From Candidatus Kuenenia stuttgartensis (lineage in GTDB: Bacteria > Planctomycetota > Phycisphaerae > Phycisphaerales > SM1A02): 64,000 bases of DNA. The position numbers and the translations under genes are program-made. This document shows, piece after piece, positions 50,011 through 57,929 of this stretch (positions are counted from its first letter, which is position 1; each line of letters begins with the position of its first letter). Location of the stretch: positions 1-64,000 of the forward strand of contig CAMDMA010000017.1 of assembly GCA_945902075.1 (NCBI GenBank), in the 5' to 3' direction. The notes under the pieces are model-generated. The model had not been told where the DNA came from. It saw only the letters and a list, made by a program, of their open reading frames with translations, and made no database searches.

Positions 50011-50673
50011 ATGAACCCAGAACGCATCGCGCAATTTGAGAAGATGGCATCGGCCGACCCGACCAACGAAATGGCTCACTTCAGCCTCGGGAACGCCTAC
50101 CTGCAGACAGGCCGATTCGCGGAGGCGGCGACAAGCCTTGAGCGCTGCGTCGAATTGAACCCGGAGATGAGCAAGGCCTACCAACTCGGCGGCGAGGCGA
50201 TGATCAAAGCTGGCTGGGAAGACAAAGCTGTGGTGATGCTCGAGAAGGGCTTCGTAATCGCCGCGGCAAAGGGCGATCGCTTGCCGCAGCAAGGGATGGC
50301 GAAACTCCTCGAGTCCATCGGCCGTCATGCGCCCGTACTTGCTGAAGAGGCGGAGACCGCGGATCGACTTCGCGAGGCTGGCGCGTTTGTCTGCCGTCGC
50401 ACTGGTCGACCAGGAACTCAACTTGCTTCGCCGCCACTGCGTGGACCGGTCGGCGCGTGGATCTGCGAGAACATCTCAGCAGAGACATGGCGGCAGTGGA
50501 TTGGCCAGGGCACCAAGGTCATCAACGAGCTGCGACTCGACTTCACCCGCGATCGCGATCAAGAGCTCTACGACCAGCACATGCGGGAGTACCTCGGTAT
50601 CGACGAAGAAGTCCTCCGGTCGATCGGTGTCATCCGCGCGGCGACTGCTGGCGAGGCAACGACGGGGGCGTGA
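50011..50673 (+). CDS. TPR - Fe(2+)-trafficking protein (YggX-like) fusion
   Basis: A 220-residue fusion. Residues ~1-115 are TPR helices (EMAHFSLGNAYLQTGRFAEA, SKAYQLGGEAMIKAGWEDKA, KAVVMLEKGF). Residues ~125-200 match YggX: FVCRRTGRPGTQLASPPLRG, GAWICENISAETWRQWIGQG, TKVINELRLDF, LYDQHMREYLGI. YggX proteins are small, about 90 residues, and protect Fe-S clusters from oxidation; the single Cys (VCRR) is their conserved Cys. Here the domain is joined to a TPR scaffold. Similar fusions occur in planctomycetes (recollection, not searched). The start has a GGAG upstream. Confidence 0.88.
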   Translation: MNPERIAQFEKMASADPTNEMAHFSLGNAYLQTGRFAEAATSLERCVELNPEMSKAYQLGGEAMIKAGWEDKAVVMLEKGFVIAAAKGDRLPQQGMAKLLESIGRHAPVLAEEAETADRLREAGAFVCRRTGRPGTQLASPPLRGPVGAWICENISAETWRQWIGQGTKVINELRLDFTRDRDQELYDQHMREYLGIDEEVLRSIGVIRAATAGEATTGA

Positions 50674-50748
50674 TGCTTGCCATGCGGCGTGTCCCGAGGC
50701 GGGAAGATCGATCGGCTTCCGCGCATCCACAACGCCGACGAGCGTCCG

Positions 50749-52887
50749 TCAAACTCTGATTTGACGCTGGTACGACCACCACTCAATCAACACAAGCAAG
50801 AGGCCCGCGAACAGCACCCACGGCCAGAGCGCGCCACGGCGGCTCTCGGCGACGCTGATCCCCTGCACCTGCGTTGTGCCGATGTCGAGCGACTCAAGCG
50901 GATCGATGCGCGCTTCGTCCGCATCGCCGATGTTGACGCCGACCAGGCGTGATTCGCGCGCGCCGCCACCCGGAGGGGTAAAGCCGATGCGATGAAGCCC
51001 GGCAAGTTGCACTGGGCCCCACGTGAGATTTCCATCTGCGTCGATCGCGCATGCGGTTTTGCTGCCGTCCGGCAACTCGATCTCGCCATCACGACTTCCG
51101 GCTGGGAGCCGAAACGCAATCGCCTCACCTGGAACGAGCGAGCGGCCGATGACCGAGTCCCCCGCGCGGCCGAGATGGTCGATTGCATTGGCGATGAAAT
51201 TGACAAAGGAACGCTGAAACGGCCAATTCGAATCGAGTGGATCAAACGCGACGTAGACAAGATGAAGGTCAGAGCGATCGAGGGCGACGATCATCGGCCC
51301 CTCCGCACTCTCGGCAAGGATTTCAAATCGCTTGTCCGGCTGGATCGCGACGAGCTTCGAAACGAAAAGTTCGTCGATGCTCGCGGAGCGGAACAGAGGA
51401 TGTTCATCCCGAGCAACGCGCGGATAAACCCCCTCATGCCCACCGAATACAGTGAGACCCTCAACCGGCGGAGCAGCCCCCAACGCGAGGTAACAACCGG
51501 AAGGAAGCACTTTCGGTGCAACGCCGTCGAGGACAACCACGTCGTAACCTGCGGTACCACCAGCGGCCGCCAACGCATCAAACTCTGCAAGACTCATCGA
51601 GACGAAACGCTCTACTGGAAGCCCTTCAAGGAGCGTCCGCACGAGAAAACCGTCCGAGCCAACATGGAGGAGCGAAAGTCGCTTGGCTGGTGGCACGATG
51701 ATGAGCGCCGAGTCGTCATCACGGAGCGCGTCGTCTTCCACGATCGCAACTTCGATGGCAGCATCTGTGGGCTGTTCGATGGGACGAAACACCACTTGCG
51801 CGCGTCCTGGCACAAACTGACCATCAATGTTGCTTGCCGCCGGAATCGCGATTGGCTCAGGAGTGACCGAACGAACTGTGCCGTTGATCGCAAGCTGAAG
51901 TGTGACCTTCGCCGGTTCCGATCGCGGATTGAGCACTGCGGCGAATACTTGAACGCGATCAGCCGAATCCGGCGGCCGCTCAGCGCTGACCGCAACCACA
52001 GCGAGATTGCGCTCAGCGTTTCCAACGCGGTGGTAGAGCACTCCCTCACCCTCGCGGAGCGCAAGGCTCGCGAGATCAGCGATTCGCCCATCCGAATAGA
52101 GTTCAATCGTTGGCGGCCGCTCAGCGGGAATATCCGCAATCTCGCCGCGCGCGTCATTGCGATTGAGTTCGCTGGTAAATGCGCGTGAGAGTTGCATCGC
52201 CTCCGCGAGCTGCGTCGACTCATCGGTTGGATTGATCGAATCGATCGCGGCCTCAAGCGCGGAGACAGAGTCGGTGAAGGGCGCACGAATCTCTGCGCGC
52301 GAACCGAACGCGACGACCATCACCTCCGATGCGCGTGCGCTAAACCAACCACCACCAAGAAGCTCACTGACGCGTTCCTTCGCAGCGAGTTTCGCCAATG
52401 CAAGGCGCGTGGTCGGTTCGCTGAGCTCCTCGCCCGAATCGGATGTGGACTCGACCGTGTTCATACTCGCAGAGCGATCGACGAGAATCACGTGACGCCC
52501 ACCACTGCTTCCGAAGCCCTCCGCTTCGGGCTGCGCGAGCGCGAGGGCAATGGCAATCACCGCGAGAATCTGCAGAACAAGCAGCCAACTGAATCGGATG
52601 CGCTGAAATGGCGTGTTGGCGCGGAGATCAGCGAGCGAACGGGTCCACAACAGCGTGCTCGAGACAATACGACGCCGTCGCCGGAGCTTGAGGAACCACA
52701 GTGCAACGAGCGGCGCGAGAATCGACGCCCCAAGCACCGCGCCCGCGACGGGCGTAACCCAGGTGACGGCGAGGAGAACTGGAAGATCAAGAATTGCAGA
52801 GCTTATTGGTGTGGATTGACGCACCGCCTCAAGAGGCATGCTCACCGAGGCAATCGTTCCTGCAGAAATGAGTACTGAGGCCATCAT
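50749..52887 (-). CDS. BatA-like membrane protein with VWA domain
   Basis: A 712-residue protein. The N-terminus has a BatA-type double membrane segment (VAGAVLGASILAPLVALWFL then LRRRRRIVSSTLLW, and SWLLVLQILAVIAIALALAQP). A VWA domain follows with the metal-ion site ILVDRSASMNT. The middle has a second, beta-rich region, and the end has one more membrane helix (WPWVLFAGLLLVLIEWW). It is the last gene of the minus-strand operon and overlaps the DUF58 stop (ATGA). In Bat/MoxR operons such proteins form a membrane complex with the ATPase; the target of the complex is not known. Confidence 0.87.
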   Translation of the reverse strand: MMASVLISAGTIASVSMPLEAVRQSTPISSAILDLPVLLAVTWVTPVAGAVLGASILAPLVALWFLKLRRRRRIVSSTLLWTRSLADLRANTPFQRIRFSWLLVLQILAVIAIALALAQPEAEGFGSSGGRHVILVDRSASMNTVESTSDSGEELSEPTTRLALAKLAAKERVSELLGGGWFSARASEVMVVAFGSRAEIRAPFTDSVSALEAAIDSINPTDESTQLAEAMQLSRAFTSELNRNDARGEIADIPAERPPTIELYSDGRIADLASLALREGEGVLYHRVGNAERNLAVVAVSAERPPDSADRVQVFAAVLNPRSEPAKVTLQLAINGTVRSVTPEPIAIPAASNIDGQFVPGRAQVVFRPIEQPTDAAIEVAIVEDDALRDDDSALIIVPPAKRLSLLHVGSDGFLVRTLLEGLPVERFVSMSLAEFDALAAAGGTAGYDVVVLDGVAPKVLPSGCYLALGAAPPVEGLTVFGGHEGVYPRVARDEHPLFRSASIDELFVSKLVAIQPDKRFEILAESAEGPMIVALDRSDLHLVYVAFDPLDSNWPFQRSFVNFIANAIDHLGRAGDSVIGRSLVPGEAIAFRLPAGSRDGEIELPDGSKTACAIDADGNLTWGPVQLAGLHRIGFTPPGGGARESRLVGVNIGDADEARIDPLESLDIGTTQVQGISVAESRRGALWPWVLFAGLLLVLIEWWSYQRQIRV

Positions 52888-53801
52888 CGCAGCAGCCCTC
52901 GCCGCCGCAGGTACTCAAGCATGAGCGTCTCAACTGGCGTTGAGCTCTCAACGACCATATGCACAATGTCGCGTCGCGTGCAGTAGCCGCGCAGCGCGCC
53001 GCACAAGCGATCAAGGCGATCGCGATACAAGCGCAGGAGTTCTGGTGTGACGGTGATCTCCGTCTCAACGCCAGTTTCGCTGTCCACGAGAAGGAGGTCA
53101 CCGGTGACGCCACCCTCACGCGTGGGATCAACCACCTGCGGCGCGAGTACCTGCAGGGCAAAGAGATCAAATCCGCGGCCCGCGACCATAGACAGCCCCT
53201 TCTCGAAGCCCTCCGGAAAGAGAAAGTCAGAAAGAACAATCATGACACCGCGGCCGCTTCGCGAGGTTCCGACGAGCCGCATCGCCTCTTCGAATCCCGA
53301 CGCGCCTTCGGGTTCAAGCGTCAGTAACCACTGCGCGATATCCGCAGCCTTGCGACGGCCACGAAGGTTGCTCGCGCGCTCCACGCGTCCCTGGGAGAAA
53401 CCAACGAGCGAGACGCGGTGTTGGTTCACAAGACCGACATAGCCGAGCGCCATCGCCACGCGGCGCGCGTAATCAAACGCGTCGGGGTTCCCAACACGCA
53501 TGGACGCGCTGGTGTCGACCGCGATGACGAGCGAAAGATCCTCCTCTTCGAGGAACATCTTGAGAAAGAGCTTGTCGAGGCGGCCGAAGATATTCCAATC
53601 GACAAATCTCAAGTCATCGCCGTGGACATACGGGCGAAAGTCGGCGAACTCGACGCTTTGTCCGCGTCGGCGCGAGCGACGCTCGCCTTGAAGCTTGCCG
53701 GAAAAAATCTTCCGACTCATCACGTCGATCGCGTCGAGCTTTGACATGAGTCGCGAGTCAAGTAAATCGTCGAGCTTTCGCAGCGGCTTCACCTGTGTCA
53801 T
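52884..53801 (-). CDS. DUF58 protein (VWA-related)
   Basis: A 305-residue cytoplasmic protein with the family's core RRSRRRGQSVEFADFRPYVHGDDLRFVDWN region (seen in pieces as SVEFADFRPYVHGDDLRFVD) and a degenerate VWA domain with VIAVDTSASMRVGN. It usually sits next to a MoxR AAA+ ATPase and is thought to act as its adaptor. The C-terminus (DRLCGALRGYCTRRDIVHMV) is typical. Its ATG overlaps the MoxR stop by four bases and its own stop overlaps the BatA-like start. Confidence 0.93.
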   Translation of the reverse strand: MTQVKPLRKLDDLLDSRLMSKLDAIDVMSRKIFSGKLQGERRSRRRGQSVEFADFRPYVHGDDLRFVDWNIFGRLDKLFLKMFLEEEDLSLVIAVDTSASMRVGNPDAFDYARRVAMALGYVGLVNQHRVSLVGFSQGRVERASNLRGRRKAADIAQWLLTLEPEGASGFEEAMRLVGTSRSGRGVMIVLSDFLFPEGFEKGLSMVAGRGFDLFALQVLAPQVVDPTREGGVTGDLLLVDSETGVETEITVTPELLRLYRDRLDRLCGALRGYCTRRDIVHMVVESSTPVETLMLEYLRRRGLLR

Positions 53802-54922
53802 CTTGCGCCACCCTTCGTGGTGGCACCCGGGGTCACCGCCGTCGGCAGCTCCGTTGGCGTGGTGCGCACGATGCGGCGGGCAATCTCATCGCAGCTGATA
53901 CCTTCCGACTCTGCTTCGAATGAACGATGAATACGATGACGGAGCGCTGCGCGCGCAACCTTGCGGACGTCGTCGAAACTGACCGCGTACCGACCGGCCA
54001 TGAGCGCAACAACACGCGCACATGATGCGATCGACTGCGCCGCGCGTGGACTCGCGCCGATCCGAATGAGGCGCGTCGACTCGGCGGTCGCAAACTCGCC
54101 ATCTGGATGCGTGGCGAGCACGAGCCGCACAATCCAATCTTGCACTTCCGGTGCCATCGGAATCCGACGCGCGAGTTTCTGGGCAGCGACAATCGTCTTC
54201 GCGTCAAGCACCTGTGAAGGCATCGCGACTTCAGCCTTGGTGGTGCGCTCAAGAATCTCGCGCAAAGTCTCGCGATCCGGTGCAGGAACCTCGATCTTCA
54301 AGAGGAACCGATCAAGCTGCGCCTCGGGCAACGGAAAGGTGCCCTCCTGCTCGATCGGATTCTGCGTCGCCATGACGAAGAACGGCCGACCGAGGGTGCG
54401 CGTCTCGCCACCAACAGTCACGCTTCGCTCTTGCATCGCCTCAAGGAGCGCAGACTGGGTCTTCGGGCTCGCACGGTTGATCTCGTCGGCGAGGACGAGT
54501 TGCGCAAAAAGTGGTCCGGGTCGAAATCGAATCTCGCGACGCGAGCTGGCCGGATTCTCCATCAGTATCGAGGTGCCAGTGATATCCGCCGGCATCACAT
54601 CGGGAGTGAATTGAATGCGGCTGAATCCGAGTCCGGTCGCTGCTGCGAGCGACCGAACCAGGAGCGTCTTACCGAGTCCGGGCACACCCTCAAGAAGCAA
54701 GTGGCCATCGGCGAAGAGCGTGACGAGGGCAAGGTCGACGACCTCGCGCTGGCCGACAAGCGACTTACCGACTTCACTGCGGAGGCGAGCGAAGATCGAG
54801 CGAAACGCATCACATCGGCGACGTGCTTCGGCAATATCGTCGAGCCCCGCGCCGTCAAGTTCGCGGACATCGCCCGCGAAGCCCGCGCTTGTCGGAGTAT
54901 TGATCGGTCGATCAACGGCCAC
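53798..54922 (-). CDS. MoxR-family AAA+ ATPase
   Basis: A 374-residue ATPase. Walker A is EGVPGLGKTLLVRSLA, Walker B is LVLADEINRASPKTQSALLEAM, sensor 1 is FFVMATQNPIEQEGTFPLPE, and sensor 2 lies in GASPRAAQSI. The GTG at 54922 is chosen because GGAGG lies 5 nt upstream and the start overlaps the previous stop by 11 bp; ATGs at 54940 and 54952 would also fit. MoxR proteins work with VWA proteins to remodel or mature client complexes. The ~50-residue N-terminus is longer than usual and acidic. Confidence 0.94.
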   Translation of the reverse strand: MAVDRPINTPTSAGFAGDVRELDGAGLDDIAEARRRCDAFRSIFARLRSEVGKSLVGQREVVDLALVTLFADGHLLLEGVPGLGKTLLVRSLAAATGLGFSRIQFTPDVMPADITGTSILMENPASSRREIRFRPGPLFAQLVLADEINRASPKTQSALLEAMQERSVTVGGETRTLGRPFFVMATQNPIEQEGTFPLPEAQLDRFLLKIEVPAPDRETLREILERTTKAEVAMPSQVLDAKTIVAAQKLARRIPMAPEVQDWIVRLVLATHPDGEFATAESTRLIRIGASPRAAQSIASCARVVALMAGRYAVSFDDVRKVARAALRHRIHRSFEAESEGISCDEIARRIVRTTPTELPTAVTPGATTKGGAR

Positions 54923-57900
54923 GCGGGCCTCCGCCAACATTGGAGGGCGCATCGCCGCCCGGTGCCTCGTCACCATCACCACCACCGGTTGCCCGCTTCT
55001 TTGCACGCAGCAGTCTTGATGTCGTGTTCTCATCACCAGCAGCCGTCGGGCCGCCGGGTGTTCCGGCAGAACCTTCGGGCGCCAATCGGTCTGCTGAACC
55101 GCGGGAAACTCCTGAAACACCACCAGCCTTCGCTTCTGCTCGAACATCAAGCGACGGCCCTGATGCGAGCGTGTCGCGCATTGCCTCGCTTGTCGCCGCG
55201 GTGGATGCGGTCGACGCTTCACCGCGCCCGCCCGATTTCGCCCGCGCTTTTTTCCAAGCCTCGACGGTTCCGTCACCGATCGTACGAGTCGCGACTGCGC
55301 CAGCAACGGACTGCCGCGCGCCCGCCCAGTCAAAGGCGATGCGACGAACCGCAACATCGATCAGAAACAAGACCGCAGCCAGAATTGCCATCAGGTCCCA
55401 CATGCGCCGCGCACTCTCCGGAATCGGAAGCCCCTCACGGAGAAACGCGTCGATTCCCGCGGGATTCGCCATTTGCAAGACCCGACCACCCGTCTTGTCG
55501 GCGATCTGCTCGAGCAGCGCGCGATTGTCGCGAACGGTGCGAAACTCCTTCGGATACGGCACGCTCACCGACGCCTGCACACTGGATCGCCTGCCATCCT
55601 CCCCCTTGCCGAGGCCGAAGTTGACGAGATAGGACCCTGCCTCGGTGACGGGAAACTCGACGCGCCAACGACCAGGTCCCGTCTGAACGGCCGTGAGTCC
55701 GCGGGAGATTCCGGTCGGCGTCACCACCATCGCGGTGGGATCAAGGTTGGATGCGAAGCCGCCACCTGGATCAGTCGCCTCAAGGTCGACGATTGCAACG
55801 TCACCTTCGACACGTGTCCGTACTTGCGCGTTCGTCGGTACCGCTGGCCGCAGTAACCAACGCATGCTCTGCTCCCAAAACGCGCGATACTCGCCCCAAC
55901 TCGTCCACGCTTTCGTCCAGCGCGTACCGGCGTCGGAGGTGAACGCAATCGAGCGACCAAGTCCATGATTCCAGTACGCGTAGATCGGATCAACGCCCTC
56001 CTCGGTTTTGTTTGCAATCTCAACCTGTGAGAGTCCGTCGCGCGGAATCGTCAGCACGTATCCCGAGATGCCGGGTACGCCGGTCACGCCGCGAATTGGG
56101 CCGGAAGTTGATGGGGCGACACCCGGCGAAAATTCGCCCTCGACGAGAAGGCTGCGGGATACCACAGCCGCTTCTTTGGTGAAGATCTTGGGGAGGTTCT
56201 TCGGATTCGTCACCTCGTAAAAGCGCCCGCTCGTTGACTCGGCGGTGTACTTCATGTTGACGTAATCCTGCTGCGTACCGTGGCCGGACACCATCACTGT
56301 TGTGATCGTGACCTTCGATGCGACGGCTCGTGCAATCGTTGCTGCGGTGGGCGGCGCGGGATCGCCATCGGAGATAATGATGATGTGACGCTGACCAGCT
56401 TTTGAATCTTCGAGGGACTTTAGTGCCATCGAAACCGAGCTATCAAAGTCGAACATGTCGCCCACGATCATCGAGCGCGCGGCCGCGATCGCGGAGGATT
56501 TGTCTCCCGCCTCTTGCAGCGCATGCGACCATGTTGGTCCATTGACCAGAGTGATGATGCCGATGAGATCGAGTCGAGACAGTGCCTCAATCGCAGCGAT
56601 AGAAACCTGTTGCGCCCAATAGTTTCCTTGCGGCATCTCGCACGAGTGCACGATGAGCACCAGACCACCGCGCACCATTTGGCGGGTTGCGGGCGGATCG
56701 AGTTTGACAGGAAGCACCGACGCCACATCAGAGTCGATCCAGCCTCCGGCACCGAAACTCTGATCACCACCGAGCATCAGGAGTCCACCACCAAGGTCAT
56801 GCACATAAGCTCGGAGAAGCCGATCGGTTTCACCGTCGATCGACCACTTCGGGACGTTGGCAAGCACCACCGCGTCGTAGCCGGAGAAGAAGTCAGCGCC
56901 TGTCGTGAGGGCGCTTGGATCAGCGACGCGCACTTCGAGGCTCCCCTTCCGGAGCGCGTCGACGAACGGTGCCGAGGCGACGCCATCGGTAGGATCGACC
57001 ACAAGAATCGTGCCGCTTCCGTCGACGAACGTCACCGCGGTGCTGCGGTTGTTTTCAAGCATCGAATCCTGCAAGTCGTCGGCTGGCTCGAAGACAGCCT
57101 CGAAACGGCGCGTGCCCGCGCCTTCAAGAGGAAACGGAATCGAGATCGTTCGCGGGCCTGGCTCGAGTTCGACTGCCAGCCCATCACCGGGCGCATCGGG
57201 ATCAAGGTCGACCGGCCGCCCGCCGTCACGAAGGAACAGTGTTCCCCGCGCCGGGCGCTGGCTCCGCAACAAGAGTCGAAGGTCTGCAGTTTGACCGGGG
57301 CGTGCGCGCGTCGGTGCCTTGAGACTCTCAAAGACAACCTCGTTCGGCGACTCATACTCGAGCGGGACGACATCAATCGGAATGCCGTTGGCTTTGGCGA
57401 CATCCGCTTCTGCGAGCACATTTCCAATGTTCTCATTCCCGTCCGAGATCAACACGATCCGCTTCGCTGTGTCGCTTGGAAGAATGGACAGTGCCTGTCG
57501 GACTCCTGCCGCGAGGTTGCTCGCGTCGCGATCACCGGAGTGCTCCTCAGACGGGATGATTGAACGCGCGTCGGGTTGCGAGGCGATCTCGGCGTCACGG
57601 CCGACCGTCACTGCAGCCACGCGATCAGCGGGTTCGCGTTTCCCGGCGACCAGTTCCTGCGAAAACTCGCGCGCATCCTTGAGTATGCCTGGCGGAATGG
57701 AGCGACTTCGATCGAGTACGAACGCTGTCGTGAGCGCTTCACCGCGTCGGACGAAGGACGGTTGCGCAATGGCGCCCACAAGTCCAAGGACAACAAGCGT
57801 GCGGAGGAGGAGGCTCGTCCACCACTTCCAAGTCTCCTCGTTGCGGCGGCTACGCCACGCCAGCAACACGACAGGCACCAGCAGCGCAAGGAGCAGGAGA

Positions 57901-57929
57901 AAGATGGGTCGCTCAAACTGCATGTTCAT
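54912..57929 (-). CDS. Large membrane protein with VWA and GATase-like domains
   Basis: A 1005-residue protein. ATG 57929 overlaps the previous stop (ATGA). It begins with two membrane helices (PIFLLLLALLVPVVLLAW and LLLRTLVVLGLVGAIAQ). A first VWA-like domain follows (TAFVLDRSRSIPPGILK, IVLISDGNENIG), then a glutamine-amidotransferase-like fold without catalytic Cys (ILVVDPTDGVASAPFVDAL, LLMLGGDQSFGAGGW), a second VWA-like part (GGLVLIVHSCEMPQGNYW, HIIIISDGDPAPPTAATIA) and a C-terminal helix (LMAILAAVLFLIDVAVRRI). The last ~110 residues are Ala/Gly/Ser-rich and probably cytoplasmic. It is the standard large partner in planctomycete MoxR operons, here directly after a transporter gene. Confidence 0.85.
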   Translation of the reverse strand: MNMQFERPIFLLLLALLVPVVLLAWRSRRNEETWKWWTSLLLRTLVVLGLVGAIAQPSFVRRGEALTTAFVLDRSRSIPPGILKDAREFSQELVAGKREPADRVAAVTVGRDAEIASQPDARSIIPSEEHSGDRDASNLAAGVRQALSILPSDTAKRIVLISDGNENIGNVLAEADVAKANGIPIDVVPLEYESPNEVVFESLKAPTRARPGQTADLRLLLRSQRPARGTLFLRDGGRPVDLDPDAPGDGLAVELEPGPRTISIPFPLEGAGTRRFEAVFEPADDLQDSMLENNRSTAVTFVDGSGTILVVDPTDGVASAPFVDALRKGSLEVRVADPSALTTGADFFSGYDAVVLANVPKWSIDGETDRLLRAYVHDLGGGLLMLGGDQSFGAGGWIDSDVASVLPVKLDPPATRQMVRGGLVLIVHSCEMPQGNYWAQQVSIAAIEALSRLDLIGIITLVNGPTWSHALQEAGDKSSAIAAARSMIVGDMFDFDSSVSMALKSLEDSKAGQRHIIIISDGDPAPPTAATIARAVASKVTITTVMVSGHGTQQDYVNMKYTAESTSGRFYEVTNPKNLPKIFTKEAAVVSRSLLVEGEFSPGVAPSTSGPIRGVTGVPGISGYVLTIPRDGLSQVEIANKTEEGVDPIYAYWNHGLGRSIAFTSDAGTRWTKAWTSWGEYRAFWEQSMRWLLRPAVPTNAQVRTRVEGDVAIVDLEATDPGGGFASNLDPTAMVVTPTGISRGLTAVQTGPGRWRVEFPVTEAGSYLVNFGLGKGEDGRRSSVQASVSVPYPKEFRTVRDNRALLEQIADKTGGRVLQMANPAGIDAFLREGLPIPESARRMWDLMAILAAVLFLIDVAVRRIAFDWAGARQSVAGAVATRTIGDGTVEAWKKARAKSGGRGEASTASTAATSEAMRDTLASGPSLDVRAEAKAGGVSGVSRGSADRLAPEGSAGTPGGPTAAGDENTTSRLLRAKKRATGGGDGDEAPGGDAPSNVGGGPRGR

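Noticed and set aside
50992-52188. A 398-codon plus-strand open frame
   Set aside because: Antisense shadow of the BatA-like gene, with no recognisable domain and atypical composition.
54431-57563. Long plus-strand open frames (54431-55624, 56514-57563) opposite the MoxR and VWA genes
   Set aside because: They are mirror frames of GC-rich genes, Arg/Pro/Ser-rich with no motif, and lie antisense to well-conserved proteins.
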